Assembly: GCF_003966955.1 (NCBI RefSeq)
Contig: NZ_AP019367.1
Location: 248,001-312,000 of the forward strand
Length of the DNA: 64,000 nt
Direction of reading: 5' to 3'
Source of the DNA: Parolsenella catena
GTDB lineage: Bacteria; Actinomycetota; Coriobacteriia; Coriobacteriales; Atopobiaceae
A program made the position numbers and the translations under genes. The notes beneath the pieces are model-generated. The model saw nothing but the letters and a program-made list of their open reading frames with translations, searched no databases and was not told where the DNA came from. Below are positions 25,929-36,224 of the stretch, in pieces; the first letter of the stretch is position 1; the number at the start of each line of letters is the position of its first letter.

Positions 25929-27566
25929 GTGAGCGATGCGAATGTGACGAGGCGTGCCTTCGTGGGCGGCGGCATGGCGGCGGCGCTTGCCGCGTGCGGC
26001 CTTGCGGGCTGCGGCAACGGGGGTGGGCGCGCGGGCGCCGTGACCGCCTCGGACGTGGACGCCACCCATCAGGTCACGATCGCGATGAGCACCGAGAACG
26101 AGCCGGACGCCGGGTTTGACCCCTGCGTCGACTGGGGCTGCGGCGAGCACGTGCACGAGCCCCTTATCCAGTCGACCCTCATCGTCACCGACGAGGACAT
26201 GAACTTCGCAGGCGACCTCGCGACGGACTGGTCATGCTCGCCTGACAAGCTCACCTGGACGTTCAAGATCCGCGACGACGCCACGTTCTCGGACGGCCAG
26301 GCACTCACGGCCGCGGACGTCGCGTTCACCATCAACACGATCCGCGGCTCCAAGAACGCCCAGGCGGACCTCTCCATGGTCGCCGACGCCACGGCGCCCG
26401 ACGATACGACGGCGCTCATCACGCTCTCCAAGCCCTGCAACACGCTGCTATACACGCTTGCCAACATGGGCATCGTGCCCGAGCACGCCTATGGCTCCGA
26501 CTATGGCGCCAACCCCATAGGCTCGGGGCGCTACAAGCTTGTGCAGTGGGATCGCGGCCAGCAGGCCATTCTCGAGGCCAACCCGAGTTACTACGGCGAG
26601 AAGCCCAACATCGAGCGCGTTGTCGTCGTGTTCATGGCCGAGGACGCTGCCCTGGCCGCCGCGCGCGCCGGCCAGGTCGACATGGCCTACACCTCTGCCA
26701 CGCTTGCCGACCAGGCGATCGAGGGCTACTCGCTCGAGGCCTACGACACCGTGGACTCCCGCGGGATCCAGCTGCCCGTCATCCCGGCGGGCTCCGAGCG
26801 TGCCGACGGTGACGCCACCTACCCGGCGGGCAATGACGTGACATGCAACGTCGAGGTGCGCCGCGCCATCAATCTGGGCGTCGACCGCCAGGCGATCGTG
26901 GACGACGTCCTGGGCGGCTACGGCAAGGTTGCCTACAGCATCGGCGACGGCATGCCGTGGGCAAGCGACGACATGCGTTGCGACTATGACCCCAAGGCTG
27001 CCAAGGCCCAGCTCGAGGGGGCGGGCTGGGCGCTCGGCGAGGACGGCGTGTACGCGCGTGAGGGCTTGCGCTGCTCGCTTGACCTCTACTATCCCGCCAG
27101 CGACTCGGTGCGCCAGTCCATGGCCAACGCCTTCGCGAATCAGATGGCCCAGATCGGCATCGAGGTCAACGCGCACGGCGGCGGCTGGGACGACCTCTAC
27201 CCCCATGAGTTCAGCGACCCCATCACCTGGGGCTGGGGCTCCAACTCGCCCTCTGACGTCTACGAGCTCAGCCACAGCTCGGGCACGATGAACTACTCGT
27301 GCTACTCGGACGCTACCGTGGACGCCTACCTCGACGAGGCGCTCGCCGCCGATGACGTCGAGGCGTCCTACCCGCTGTGGCAGCAGTCCGAGTGGGATGG
27401 CGTGGGCGGCATCGCGCCCGCCGGCGACGCCACGTGGGTGTGGCTCGCCAACGTGAGCCACCTGTACTGGAAGCGCGACGGCCTCACCGTGGCCCGCCAG
27501 AAGCTGCAGCCCCACGGTCATGGCTGGTCCGTGCTCAACAACGTCGACCGTTGGAGCTGGCAGTAG
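25929..27566 (+). CDS. ABC importer substrate-binding lipoprotein, nickel/peptide type
   Basis: 545-residue family 5 solute-binding protein (Dpp/Opp/NikA fold). The start at GTG 25929 is preceded by GGGAGGAG. The N-terminus has a twin-arginine-like TRRAF (7-11) and a lipobox LAGC with C28, so the protein is exported and lipid-anchored. HVHEPL near residue 77 and a C-terminal PHGHGW are histidine sites that could bind a metal chelate. Nickel rather than peptide is proposed from the divergent larEBC operon and the histidine-rich ATPase; peptide transport is the alternative. Confidence 0.8.
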   Translation: MSDANVTRRAFVGGGMAAALAACGLAGCGNGGGRAGAVTASDVDATHQVTIAMSTENEPDAGFDPCVDWGCGEHVHEPLIQSTLIVTDEDMNFAGDLATDWSCSPDKLTWTFKIRDDATFSDGQALTAADVAFTINTIRGSKNAQADLSMVADATAPDDTTALITLSKPCNTLLYTLANMGIVPEHAYGSDYGANPIGSGRYKLVQWDRGQQAILEANPSYYGEKPNIERVVVVFMAEDAALAAARAGQVDMAYTSATLADQAIEGYSLEAYDTVDSRGIQLPVIPAGSERADGDATYPAGNDVTCNVEVRRAINLGVDRQAIVDDVLGGYGKVAYSIGDGMPWASDDMRCDYDPKAAKAQLEGAGWALGEDGVYAREGLRCSLDLYYPASDSVRQSMANAFANQMAQIGIEVNAHGGGWDDLYPHEFSDPITWGWGSNSPSDVYELSHSSGTMNYSCYSDATVDAYLDEALAADDVEASYPLWQQSEWDGVGGIAPAGDATWVWLANVSHLYWKRDGLTVARQKLQPHGHGWSVLNNVDRWSWQ

Positions 27567-27569
27567 CCG

Positions 27570-28625
27570 ATGGGAAGGGGGCTGTTGGAGAGAGGGTCTG
27601 CGGAGGCGGGCCCGACGGGGGCGAGGCCGACAAGGGCCCTGCCGAGATGGGCGAGGGCGCTGCTGCGCCTCGCGGCACTGCTCGTGGCCACGAGCGTCGT
27701 GACGTTTGCGCTCGTGGGGGCCTCGCCCGTTGACCCGGTGAGGGCCAACGTGGGGCAGGCGTCCTACGCCCACATGAGTGTTGGGCAGCGCGAGGAGCTC
27801 GAGCAGTACTGGGGTTCCTCGACGCCCATATGGCAACGCTACGCCCACTGGGCGGCAGGCGCCCTTCGCGGCGACCTTGGGGAGAGCCTGCGCTTCGCTC
27901 GGCCCGTGACGCAGGTCGTGGGGGAGCGCTTCGCGAGCTCGGCCGCGCTCATGCTTGCCGCCTGGCTGCTCGCCGGGGCCGGTGGACTCGCGCTCGGGAT
28001 CGCGATGGGGATACGAGAGGGCGGCGCCCTTGACCGCGTGGCCCTTGGCGCGTGCTACCTGCTCTCCTCCACGCCGGCCTTCTGGCTGGGCCTTCTGGCC
28101 CTCATGGTCTTCTGCGTGTGGCTCGGGTGGTTTCCGCTGGGATTCTCGGTGCCTGTGGGCGTGGCGGCCTCGCAGGTGAGCTGGGCTGACAGGCTCCACC
28201 ACCTCGTGCTTCCGGCCCTGGTGCTTGCCGTGTCCAACATGCCCGGCATCGCTCTGCACACGCGCGAGAAGACGATTGACGTCATGGCGAGTGACTACGT
28301 GCGCTTTGCGCGCAGCCGAGGCGAGTCTGGCCTCGCGCTGCTCGCCCGTCATGGGTTGAGAAACCTCGTCGTGCCCGCGCTCACGATCGAGCTGTCAAGC
28401 GTGAGCGAGGTCTTTGGCGGCTCGGTGCTCGTGGAGCAGGTGTTCTCCTACCCCGGCCTTGGCCAGGCGGCCGTCACGGCGGGCCTTGGCGGGGATGCGC
28501 CGCTGCTCGTGGCCATCGCGCTCGTCTCGGCGCTCGTCGTGTTCGCGGGCAACGCCCTCGCGGACGTGCTCTATGGCGTCATCGACCCGCGCGTGCGTGG
28601 GCGGGAGGCGAGGTCCCGTGGGTAG
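27570..28625 (+). CDS. ABC importer permease 1 (NikB/DppB type)
   Basis: 351-residue membrane protein with six predicted helices. The N-terminal first helix (LLRLAALLVATSVVTFALVGASPVDPV) followed by a long extracytoplasmic loop and the EAA-like segment RFARSRGESGLALLARHGLRN are typical of DppB/NikB permeases. ATG is 3 bp after the stop of the binding protein gene; its last bases overlap the next permease. Confidence 0.85.
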   Translation: MGRGLLERGSAEAGPTGARPTRALPRWARALLRLAALLVATSVVTFALVGASPVDPVRANVGQASYAHMSVGQREELEQYWGSSTPIWQRYAHWAAGALRGDLGESLRFARPVTQVVGERFASSAALMLAAWLLAGAGGLALGIAMGIREGGALDRVALGACYLLSSTPAFWLGLLALMVFCVWLGWFPLGFSVPVGVAASQVSWADRLHHLVLPALVLAVSNMPGIALHTREKTIDVMASDYVRFARSRGESGLALLARHGLRNLVVPALTIELSSVSEVFGGSVLVEQVFSYPGLGQAAVTAGLGGDAPLLVAIALVSALVVFAGNALADVLYGVIDPRVRGREARSRG

Positions 28626-29553
28626 CGCGGTCAACGGGTCCCAGGCACGCATGGCGCGTTCCGGCTGCTGTGACGGGGGCGGATATCATGGCGAGGACGG
28701 TTCTCGCACCGTGTTCCACGCGCCCGAGCGGGGTCGCCTGGGCAACCGACGACTCATGCTCGCCGGCCTCGTGGGGGCCTGCGCGCTGCTCGCGCTCGTC
28801 GTGGTCGCGGGCAGGTACCTTGCGGGTGCCGCCGTGGCGAGCGACTTTGCGGCCAAGAACCTCGCACCGTGCGCCGCACACCCCTTTGGCACGGACTGGA
28901 TGGGTCGAGACATGCTCGCCCGTACGCTTGCAGGCCTTTCCACCTCGGTGTTCGTGGGTCTGCTCGCGGCGGCGTGCTCGGGCGTCATCGCGTTTGCGCT
29001 CGCCTGCGTGGCGGCACTCGGCGGCAGTGTGGCAGACGCCGCCGTGTCGTGGCTCGTGGACCTCGTGATGGGCATCCCGCACATCGTGCTGCTCATCCTC
29101 GTGAGTTATGCGCTTGGCCGCGGCGCCGTGGGCGTCACGGTTGGCGTGGCCCTCACGCACTGGCCGAGCCTCGCGCGTGTCCTGCGAGCAGAGATCGTGC
29201 AGCTGCGCGAGCAGCCCTGGCTTTCCTCGGCGCGCGCCGCGGGCGCCACGCCCTGGCAAGTCGTGCGCGGTCACGTGCTGCCGGCGGTGCTTCCGCAGCT
29301 GCTCGTGGGTGTCGTTCTGATGTTCCCGCACGCGATCCTGCATGAGGCGTCCATCACGTTCCTCGGATTTGGCCTCTCGCCGGACGAGCCCGCCGTGGGC
29401 GTGATCCTGTCGGAGTCCATGCAGTACCTCTCCGCGGGGTACTGGTGGCTCGCGGCGCTGCCCGGCGCGGCGCTGCTTGTCGTCGTTCTCGCGTTCGCAT
29501 GCTTGGGCTCGCTGGCACGCGCCCTCGCGTCGGCGCGTTCGTCACAGAGATAG
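28618..29553 (+). CDS. ABC importer permease 2 (NikC/DppC type)
   Basis: 311-residue permease. The start is most likely GTG 28618, overlapping the previous stop by 8 bp, with GGGAGG upstream; ATG 28651 is possible. Motifs HPFGTDWMGRDMLARTLAG, the ARAAGATPWQVVRGHVLP (EAA loop) and the ASITFLGFGLSPDEP segment are characteristic of DppC/NikC proteins. Forms the channel with permease 1. Confidence 0.85.
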   Translation: MGSAVNGSQARMARSGCCDGGGYHGEDGSRTVFHAPERGRLGNRRLMLAGLVGACALLALVVVAGRYLAGAAVASDFAAKNLAPCAAHPFGTDWMGRDMLARTLAGLSTSVFVGLLAAACSGVIAFALACVAALGGSVADAAVSWLVDLVMGIPHIVLLILVSYALGRGAVGVTVGVALTHWPSLARVLRAEIVQLREQPWLSSARAAGATPWQVVRGHVLPAVLPQLLVGVVLMFPHAILHEASITFLGFGLSPDEPAVGVILSESMQYLSAGYWWLAALPGAALLVVVLAFACLGSLARALASARSSQR

Positions 29554-29562
29554 GGGAGGCTC

Positions 29563-30516
29563 ATGGACGCTTTGCAGACGGGTGGCCACGCCGTGGCTCA
29601 CGTGACTGGCGAGCTGCACCACCATCACAGCCATGCGGGCTCCTCGCATCATGCCGACGGGCACCACCTGCTTGCCGTGGAGCACCTGAGCGTGGCGTTT
29701 GACGGCTACGATCCGACCGCCCCGTACTTCTCCGGCGCTCGCTGTCGCAGCGAGGTGCTGCACGACCTCACGCTCTCCGTGCACGAGGGCGAGCTCCTGG
29801 CCGTCGTGGGGGCGAGCGGCTCGGGAAAGACGGTGCTCGCAGACGCCCTCATGGGCCAGTACGAGACGAACGCCGAGGTGACGGGCTCCATCTGGTTTGA
29901 CGGCATCGCGCAGGATGCGGCGTCGCTCGCGCGGCTGCGCGGGCATGGGGTCTCGCTCGTTCCGCAGGGTGTGGACAACCTCGACCCGCTCATGCGCGTG
30001 GGCGAGCAGGTCCGTGGCGTGCCTCGCGGCTCCTCGCGTGCCGAGCGAAGGGCGGACGCCGCGCGCAGGCTGGTCCGCCAGCGAGAGCTGTTTGCCTCGT
30101 ATGGGCTGGGCGAGCAGGTCGAGCGCCTCTACCCCTACCAGCTCTCCGGCGGCATGGCGCGGCGCGTGCTGCTCATGTGCGCGCTCATGGAGGAGCCGTG
30201 CCTCATCATCGCCGACGAGCCCACGCCGGGCCTCGACCTTGACCTCGCGGCGCACGCCCTCGACGACCTGCGTGCCTTTGCGGACGCGGGCGGCGGCGTG
30301 CTGCTCATCACGCACGACATCGAGCTTGCGCTGCGCGTTGCGGACCGCGTGGCGGTATTCCGGGACGGGACGGTCGTGGAGGAGACGGGCGTGGAGAGCT
30401 TCTCGGCCCCGGAGCTGCTGAGGCATCCCTTCTCGCGTGCCCTGTGGCATGCGCTGCCGGGCCATGACTTTGCGACGTTTGGTACGGTTGGCGACGATGC
30501 GGAGGTGACCCGATGA
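29563..30516 (+). CDS. ABC importer ATPase 1 with histidine-rich N-terminus (NikD/DppD type)
   Basis: 317-residue ATPase. Walker A is GASGSGKT at 83-90, signature LSGGMARR, Walker B CLIIADEP, and switch histidine in LLITHD. Eleven histidines occur within the first 35 residues (HHHHSH, HHADGHH), which is not usual for Dpp/Opp ATPases and suggests metal binding at the cytosolic face, next to LarC with its own histidine tract. The stop overlaps the start of the second ATPase (ATGA). Confidence 0.85.
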   Translation: MDALQTGGHAVAHVTGELHHHHSHAGSSHHADGHHLLAVEHLSVAFDGYDPTAPYFSGARCRSEVLHDLTLSVHEGELLAVVGASGSGKTVLADALMGQYETNAEVTGSIWFDGIAQDAASLARLRGHGVSLVPQGVDNLDPLMRVGEQVRGVPRGSSRAERRADAARRLVRQRELFASYGLGEQVERLYPYQLSGGMARRVLLMCALMEEPCLIIADEPTPGLDLDLAAHALDDLRAFADAGGGVLLITHDIELALRVADRVAVFRDGTVVEETGVESFSAPELLRHPFSRALWHALPGHDFATFGTVGDDAEVTR

Positions 30517-31145
30517 GCCTCGAGGCACAAGACGTCTCCTTTCGCTACCCGTGCGGGCGCGAGCTGTACCGAGGCCTGAGCCTTTCGGTGGGGCCGGGGG
30601 AACGCGTGGCGCTCACGGCCCCGTCTGGCCGGGGAAAGACGACGCTGTGCCGGCTGCTTGCCGGCTACCTGGAGCCTTCGGTTGGACGTGTGCTCGCAGA
30701 CGGCGAGCCCGTGCGTCCCGTTGCGCGCCTGCGGGGCGAGGCGAGCCCCGTGCAGCTGCTGCCCCAGCATCCCGAGCTGGCATTTGACCCGCGGGTGCGG
30801 CTTGGGCAGAGCCTGGGGGAGGTTGCCGGTGCGGGCGAGGCGTGCGCGCGTGCGCGCGCGGACGAGCTTCTCGGCTCGTTTGGCGTGCGCGGGGAGTGGC
30901 TCGCGCGGCGCCCGCACGAGCTGAGCGGTGGCGAGCTCATGCGCCTCGCCATGGTGCGCGCGCTGTCCGTGCGGCCTCGCTACCTCATTGCCGACGAGTC
31001 CACGGCCATGCTCGACGCCGTGACGCAGGCCGAGCTGTGGCATGTGCTTCTCGGCCTTCAGGAGCGCGATGGGTGGGGCCTCGTGCTTGTCTCGCACTCC
31101 CCGGCGCTCGTTGGCCGTGTGGCCACGAGGCGTGTGGAGCTGTAG
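30513..31145 (+). CDS. ABC importer ATPase 2 (NikE/DppF type, short)
   Basis: 210-residue ATPase with Walker A APSGRGKT (36-43), signature LSGGELMRL and Walker B YLIADEST; the aspartate-glutamate pair and the switch histidine (LVSHS) are kept. It lacks the C-terminal oligopeptide-binding extension of DppF, as NikE does. Last gene of the five-gene importer; a cluster of dispersed repeats follows. Confidence 0.85.
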   Translation: MSLEAQDVSFRYPCGRELYRGLSLSVGPGERVALTAPSGRGKTTLCRLLAGYLEPSVGRVLADGEPVRPVARLRGEASPVQLLPQHPELAFDPRVRLGQSLGEVAGAGEACARARADELLGSFGVRGEWLARRPHELSGGELMRLAMVRALSVRPRYLIADESTAMLDAVTQAELWHVLLGLQERDGWGLVLVSHSPALVGRVATRRVEL

Positions 31146-31150
31146 TGCTG

Positions 31151-31243
31151 CGGTGACAAAGACGGCCCCGTCCCGCCACCGTCATCTCGCCGCGCGGTGA
31201 CAAGAACGGCCCCGTCCCAAGGTGTCGCCGGGGACGGGGTCGT
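31151..31243. repeat. Tandem and inverted GGGGACGGG-family repeats
   Basis: CGGTGACAAAGACGGCCCCG at 31151 recurs as CGGTGACAAGAACGGCCCCG at 31195 (period 44), each followed by TCCC. An inverted copy of the core, GGGGACGGGGTCGTT, starts at 31230. The region lies between convergent genes. Confidence 0.8.
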
Positions 31244-31266
31244 TGCGTTGAGCCTTGTTTGAGATG

Positions 31267-32280
31267 TTAGGCCGTGAGCGCGGGGTCGTTCTCGGCGGGC
31301 TCTCGACGGGCCGTGGCCTGCTCCCAGTCGCGCGTGCCCTTGAAGACGTCGCTCTTGTAGGGATTCACGCCGAGCTTCTTGGCGCGATAGACGATGTAGA
31401 TGATGGCCGCCACGTTTGCCACGAGTGCGAGTGCGGAGACCACGAGCGCGGACGTGGGGTTGAGCGTGGAGTGCGTCACGAAGACGCTCTCCTCCTGGAA
31501 GTAGGGGAACACCTGCGCGAACATGCACCAGATGGCCAGCGTGAAGGCGCGGTTCTGGATCCAGCCGCCCTTGTTCCAGAAGAAGTTGGCCACGGTGGGG
31601 GCCAGCAGCAGCGCAAAGCCGCAGAACCAGGAGTGCGTGGGCAGGCAGTTGTACGTGTAGCAGAAGTTCCAGATGTCATAGGCGATGATGTAGACCCACG
31701 TCATGTCGGGCCAGAGCATGTCCGCCTCGTCCTTGGACGCGTAGACGCTCCACCAGCCGGTCATGCAGAAGATGTTGATGATGCCGGCGATGCCGTTGAA
31801 CACGTTGTTCCATCCGGCGAGCTGCGTGGCGCCCTCGGACGTGACCCAGGTGGTCTCGCCGAGCGCGAAGAAGTGGTAGGCGCTCTCGAAGTCGGAGCAC
31901 ACCGCGATCAGGATGTTGATGGCCACGATGACGAACGGCCAGGCACGGAACCAGTGGGCGCGGCCGAGCCTGCCCCACTTGTACTTGATGACCATGAAGC
32001 CCAGGCAGCCGGCGAGTGCCGCGTAGACCTTGGCGTAGTGGAACCAGCTGTTCTGGTAGACGTGCGTGGGGTTGTTGAGCGCCCACTCGGCTCCCTGTGC
32101 CACGCCGATGCCGATGGCCACGCAGTAGACGGTCATGGCGATGGGAAGGGCGCCGAACATGATGAGCCCGCCAACCTTGGAGCGGCGCGCGAACTCGTTG
32201 GCGAGGATGAGGCCAACGAACACGAGGACCCAGCCAAGCCACTGGAACGGTGCGTTGGTGCCGTAGACATCGAAGAGCAT
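31267..32280 (-). CDS. DUF5692 family integral membrane protein
   Basis: 337-residue polytopic protein with about nine to ten hydrophobic helices, beginning MLFDVYGTNAPFQWLGWVLVF and rich in Trp and Tyr (for example WVYIIAYDIWNFCYTYNC and the THSWFCGFALLLAPTVANFFWN stretch). I recognise it as the uncharacterised DUF5692 family; no catalytic motif can be named. The start at 32280 has GGGAGG upstream. A terminator isolates it from the gene upstream, so it is probably transcribed alone. Confidence 0.75.
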   Translation of the reverse strand: MLFDVYGTNAPFQWLGWVLVFVGLILANEFARRSKVGGLIMFGALPIAMTVYCVAIGIGVAQGAEWALNNPTHVYQNSWFHYAKVYAALAGCLGFMVIKYKWGRLGRAHWFRAWPFVIVAINILIAVCSDFESAYHFFALGETTWVTSEGATQLAGWNNVFNGIAGIINIFCMTGWWSVYASKDEADMLWPDMTWVYIIAYDIWNFCYTYNCLPTHSWFCGFALLLAPTVANFFWNKGGWIQNRAFTLAIWCMFAQVFPYFQEESVFVTHSTLNPTSALVVSALALVANVAAIIYIVYRAKKLGVNPYKSDVFKGTRDWEQATARREPAENDPALTA

Positions 32281-32343
32281 CGTTTCCTCCCTCTCTTGTC
32301 GTGCCACGGGCAGGCGTTGGGCGTCGCTCGCAGCGCATGAAAA

Positions 32344-32377
32344 ACGGGTCACGGCAACTCCCCATGCCGTGACCCGT
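32344..32377 (-). terminator. Terminator upstream of the DUF5692 gene
   Basis: 13-bp perfect stem ACGGGTCACGGCA / TGCCGTGACCCGT; on the minus strand it is followed by TTTT. It ends transcripts from the small membrane protein gene. Confidence 0.85.
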
Positions 32378-32451
32378 CCATCTTATGTGAAATGTGCTGT
32401 TGCTGGGCTCATGGCCCGGCGAGGGGCCCGTATGGCGCGCCGGGCGAGGCC

Positions 32452-32859
32452 CTAGCGGTCGAGCTCCTTGACGACCCTGCCGGACGCGACGAAGCCGGCG
32501 ACGGAGAGCACGAGCGATGCGTAGACGATGAGGCTCGTGGGCTGCGCGAGCGAGGCGGGGTTCGACATGGCCGACGAGCCGATGTTGAGCGCGTCGATGA
32601 CGATGGCGAACACGCTCAGGACGCGGAAGCCGCCGATCTTGCGCGGGTTGTTGGCGCCGCGGATGCCGAGGCCCGCGTAGACGACGTAGACGAGGCCCTC
32701 GAAGAACAGCACCATGCTGAGCGTGAAGGCGGTGCTCCTCGCGGAGTCATCGAGTGAGCCCGCGCCGGCGAGCATGACGCCGCCCACGACGTAGAACAGC
32801 ACGGCGACGGCGAACAACAGGAAGCTGATGATCTTGACGGTCTTCTGAGACGAGGACAT
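32452..32859 (-). CDS. Small four-helix membrane protein of unknown function
   Basis: 135-residue protein with hydrophobic segments at about residues 9-31, 44-65, 76-93 and 106-124, and charged loops containing RGANNPRKIGG. No family recognised. On the minus strand AAAGGCCTCCC precedes the ATG. The 152 bp upstream contain TTGACC and AT-rich stretches that may hold divergent promoters for this gene and the FKBP gene. Confidence 0.7.
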   Translation of the reverse strand: MSSSQKTVKIISFLLFAVAVLFYVVGGVMLAGAGSLDDSARSTAFTLSMVLFFEGLVYVVYAGLGIRGANNPRKIGGFRVLSVFAIVIDALNIGSSAMSNPASLAQPTSLIVYASLVLSVAGFVASGRVVKELDR

Positions 32860-33011
32860 GGGAGGCCTTTCGTTGCGACTGTGTTGGTTCGATTGACCTC
32901 ACAACTATACCCAACTGGGCGTTTGTCTCGCCTTGGGTGTTATGCTTGCACGGTTGTTTTCTCCCGGTTGGCCCGTGCGTGGCCACCGGACGACTGGAAT
33001 GAGAGGGACGC

Positions 33012-33440
33012 ATGTCCAACATCGGCAAGAAGGTCAAGGTCAACTACCGCGGCACGCTCGACGACGGCACCCAGTTTGACAGCAGCTATGACCGTGGCGA
33101 GACGCTCGATTTCACCTGCGGCGCACACCAGATGATCCCCGGCTTTGACTACGCCGTGGCCGACATGACCGTGGGCGAGAAGAAGACCGTCCACCTGGCC
33201 CCGAGCGAGGCCTATGGCGAGCACGACGACAACCTCGTCTTCACGATCCGCCGCGAGCAGACCCAGGGCATGGAGCGCGCGGCCGTGGGCGACCAGGTGG
33301 GCCTGCACGGCCCCGGCGGCCAGCTCGTGCCCGCCCGCATCGTCGAGGTGACGCCCTCCAAGCTCGTCGTGGACGCAAACCACGAGCTTGCCGGCAAGCC
33401 GCTCAACTTCGAGATCGAGCTCGTCGCCGTCGAGGACTAG
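33012..33440 (+). CDS. FKBP-type peptidyl-prolyl isomerase (SlyD-like)
   Basis: 142-residue cytosolic protein. The FKBP core (KVNYRGTLDDGTQFDSSYDRGETLDF) is interrupted at the SlyD position by an insert-in-flap region (MTVGEKKTVHLAPSEAYGEHDD … LVVDANHELAGKPLNFEIELV). The NHELAGKPLNFE signature is diagnostic of SlyD-type isomerases, which act as chaperones. The histidine-rich nickel-binding tail of E. coli SlyD is missing. Confidence 0.92.
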   Translation: MSNIGKKVKVNYRGTLDDGTQFDSSYDRGETLDFTCGAHQMIPGFDYAVADMTVGEKKTVHLAPSEAYGEHDDNLVFTIRREQTQGMERAAVGDQVGLHGPGGQLVPARIVEVTPSKLVVDANHELAGKPLNFEIELVAVED

Positions 33441-33618
33441 CGACGCCGCCGCTTGTGTGGAGCAGCTGTGGTTGGATTGTGGCGCCGGCGTGGCGGCTCC
33501 GTGACGGTGCCGTGAAGCCGCCTGGCCCCGCGTTTAGCCGCCCCGGGGAGGGTATGAAATCAGTACCTTCCTTCCTTTCGCCCCTCCGCGCCCCCACGCG
33601 AAGGGGCATCCCAAAAGA

Positions 33619-33656
33619 AAAGCCTCCCGCAGCGACTCGCGGGAGGCTTTTTTTCG
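33619..33656 (+). terminator. Terminator after the FKBP gene
   Basis: Stem AAGCCTCCCGC / GCGGGAGGCTT (33620-33630 with 33639-33649) with a long T-run. The 180 bp before it, from 33441, hold no gene I can support. Confidence 0.88.
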
Positions 33657-33662
33657 TGCCGG

Positions 33663-33722
33663 ACCAAAGGGGACGGGTCCCTTTGGTCCCGAGGGGAGCC
33701 AAAGTAACCCGTCCCCTTTGGT
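33663..33722. repeat. GGGGACGGG-family inverted repeat
   Basis: ACCAAAGGGGACGGGT (33663-33678) pairs perfectly with its inverse at 33707-33722; a further CTTTGGTCCC lies in the spacer. It abuts the 3' end of the P-type ATPase gene. Confidence 0.85.
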
Positions 33723-33724
33723 CC

Positions 33725-35686
<1,962 letters not shown>

Positions 35687-35715
35687 GGTGTGCTCCAAGT
35701 CATTTGATGAACGTA

Positions 35716-35730
35716 TGAGCAACCGTTCAT
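35716..35730. promoter_or_regulatory. ArsR/SmtB-type operator upstream of the P-type ATPase
   Basis: TGAGCAACCGTTCAT, identical to the site at 36053-36067. ArsR/SmtB operators have the form TGAAC-n-GTTCA. Confidence 0.7.
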
Positions 35731-35794
35731 GCGTTTGTGCGAGAAGAACCCCTGCCGCAGGCGTTCGCGCGCGGCAGGGGTGGGGATGCGTCTG

Positions 35795-36013
35795 CTAGAG
35801 GATGATCTCGCAGTCGGGCTCGGCGTCTGCCGTGTAGTCGACGACGCGCTGGAGGACCTCGTCGAACTCGGCGTCGTCGGCCTCGAGCGTGAGCTTCTGC
35901 GTCATGAAGTTCACCGAGACGGACGTGACGCCATCGAGCTTGGCAAGCCCGTCCTGCAGCTCGCGGGCGCAGTTGGCGCAGTCGATCTCATCGAGCTTGA
36001 ATGCCTTCTTCAT
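35795..36013 (-). CDS. HMA-domain metallochaperone
   Basis: 72-residue single ferredoxin-like HMA domain. The metal loop is DCANCA near residue 12, with an aspartate just before the first cysteine as in zinc/cadmium-type domains rather than copper chaperones. GAGGAGG supports the start at 36013; the longer frame reaching 36085 has no ribosome binding site and would run through operator DNA. It sits between the ArsR gene and the P-type ATPase that lacks its own HMA domain, so it likely hands metal to that pump. Confidence 0.88.
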   Translation of the reverse strand: MKKAFKLDEIDCANCARELQDGLAKLDGVTSVSVNFMTQKLTLEADDAEFDEVLQRVVDYTADAEPDCEIIL

Positions 36014-36052
36014 GGGGTCCTCCTCGGGCTCCGGGTTGCTCGTTCGAACATC

Positions 36053-36067
36053 TGAGCAACCGTTCAT
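36053..36067. promoter_or_regulatory. ArsR/SmtB-type operator upstream of the HMA gene
   Basis: TGAGCAACCGTTCAT, exact copy of 35716-35730. Confidence 0.7.
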
Positions 36068-36086
36068 ATGTCTTATGGACTTCATT

Positions 36087-36106
36087 ATATGAACGCACGC
36101 TCATAT
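36087..36106. promoter_or_regulatory. Second operator upstream of the HMA gene
   Basis: ATATGAACGCACGCTCATAT has perfect ATATGA/TCATAT ends; in reverse orientation it reads TGAGC-GTG-CGTTCAT, matching the other two sites at 12 of 15 positions. Confidence 0.7.
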
Positions 36107-36132
36107 GTCAACGAGAACGACGCGAAACACCG

Positions 36133-36199
36133 CGAGCGCTGCAAACGAGTCACTAAATGGCCTCCAGGGGCCTCAGAAGTGACCCGTTTGCAGCGCTCG
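36133..36199. repeat. Long interrupted palindrome downstream of arsR
   Basis: 15-bp perfect arms CGAGCGCTGCAAACG (36133-36147) and CGTTTGCAGCGCTCG (36185-36199), continued inward by GTCACT/AGTGAC and GGCC/GGCC. It may be the arsR terminator or a dispersed palindrome; no clear T-run is present. Confidence 0.7.
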
Positions 36200-36224
36200 G
36201 CATCTGGGCGAGGGCGACGCCGCG

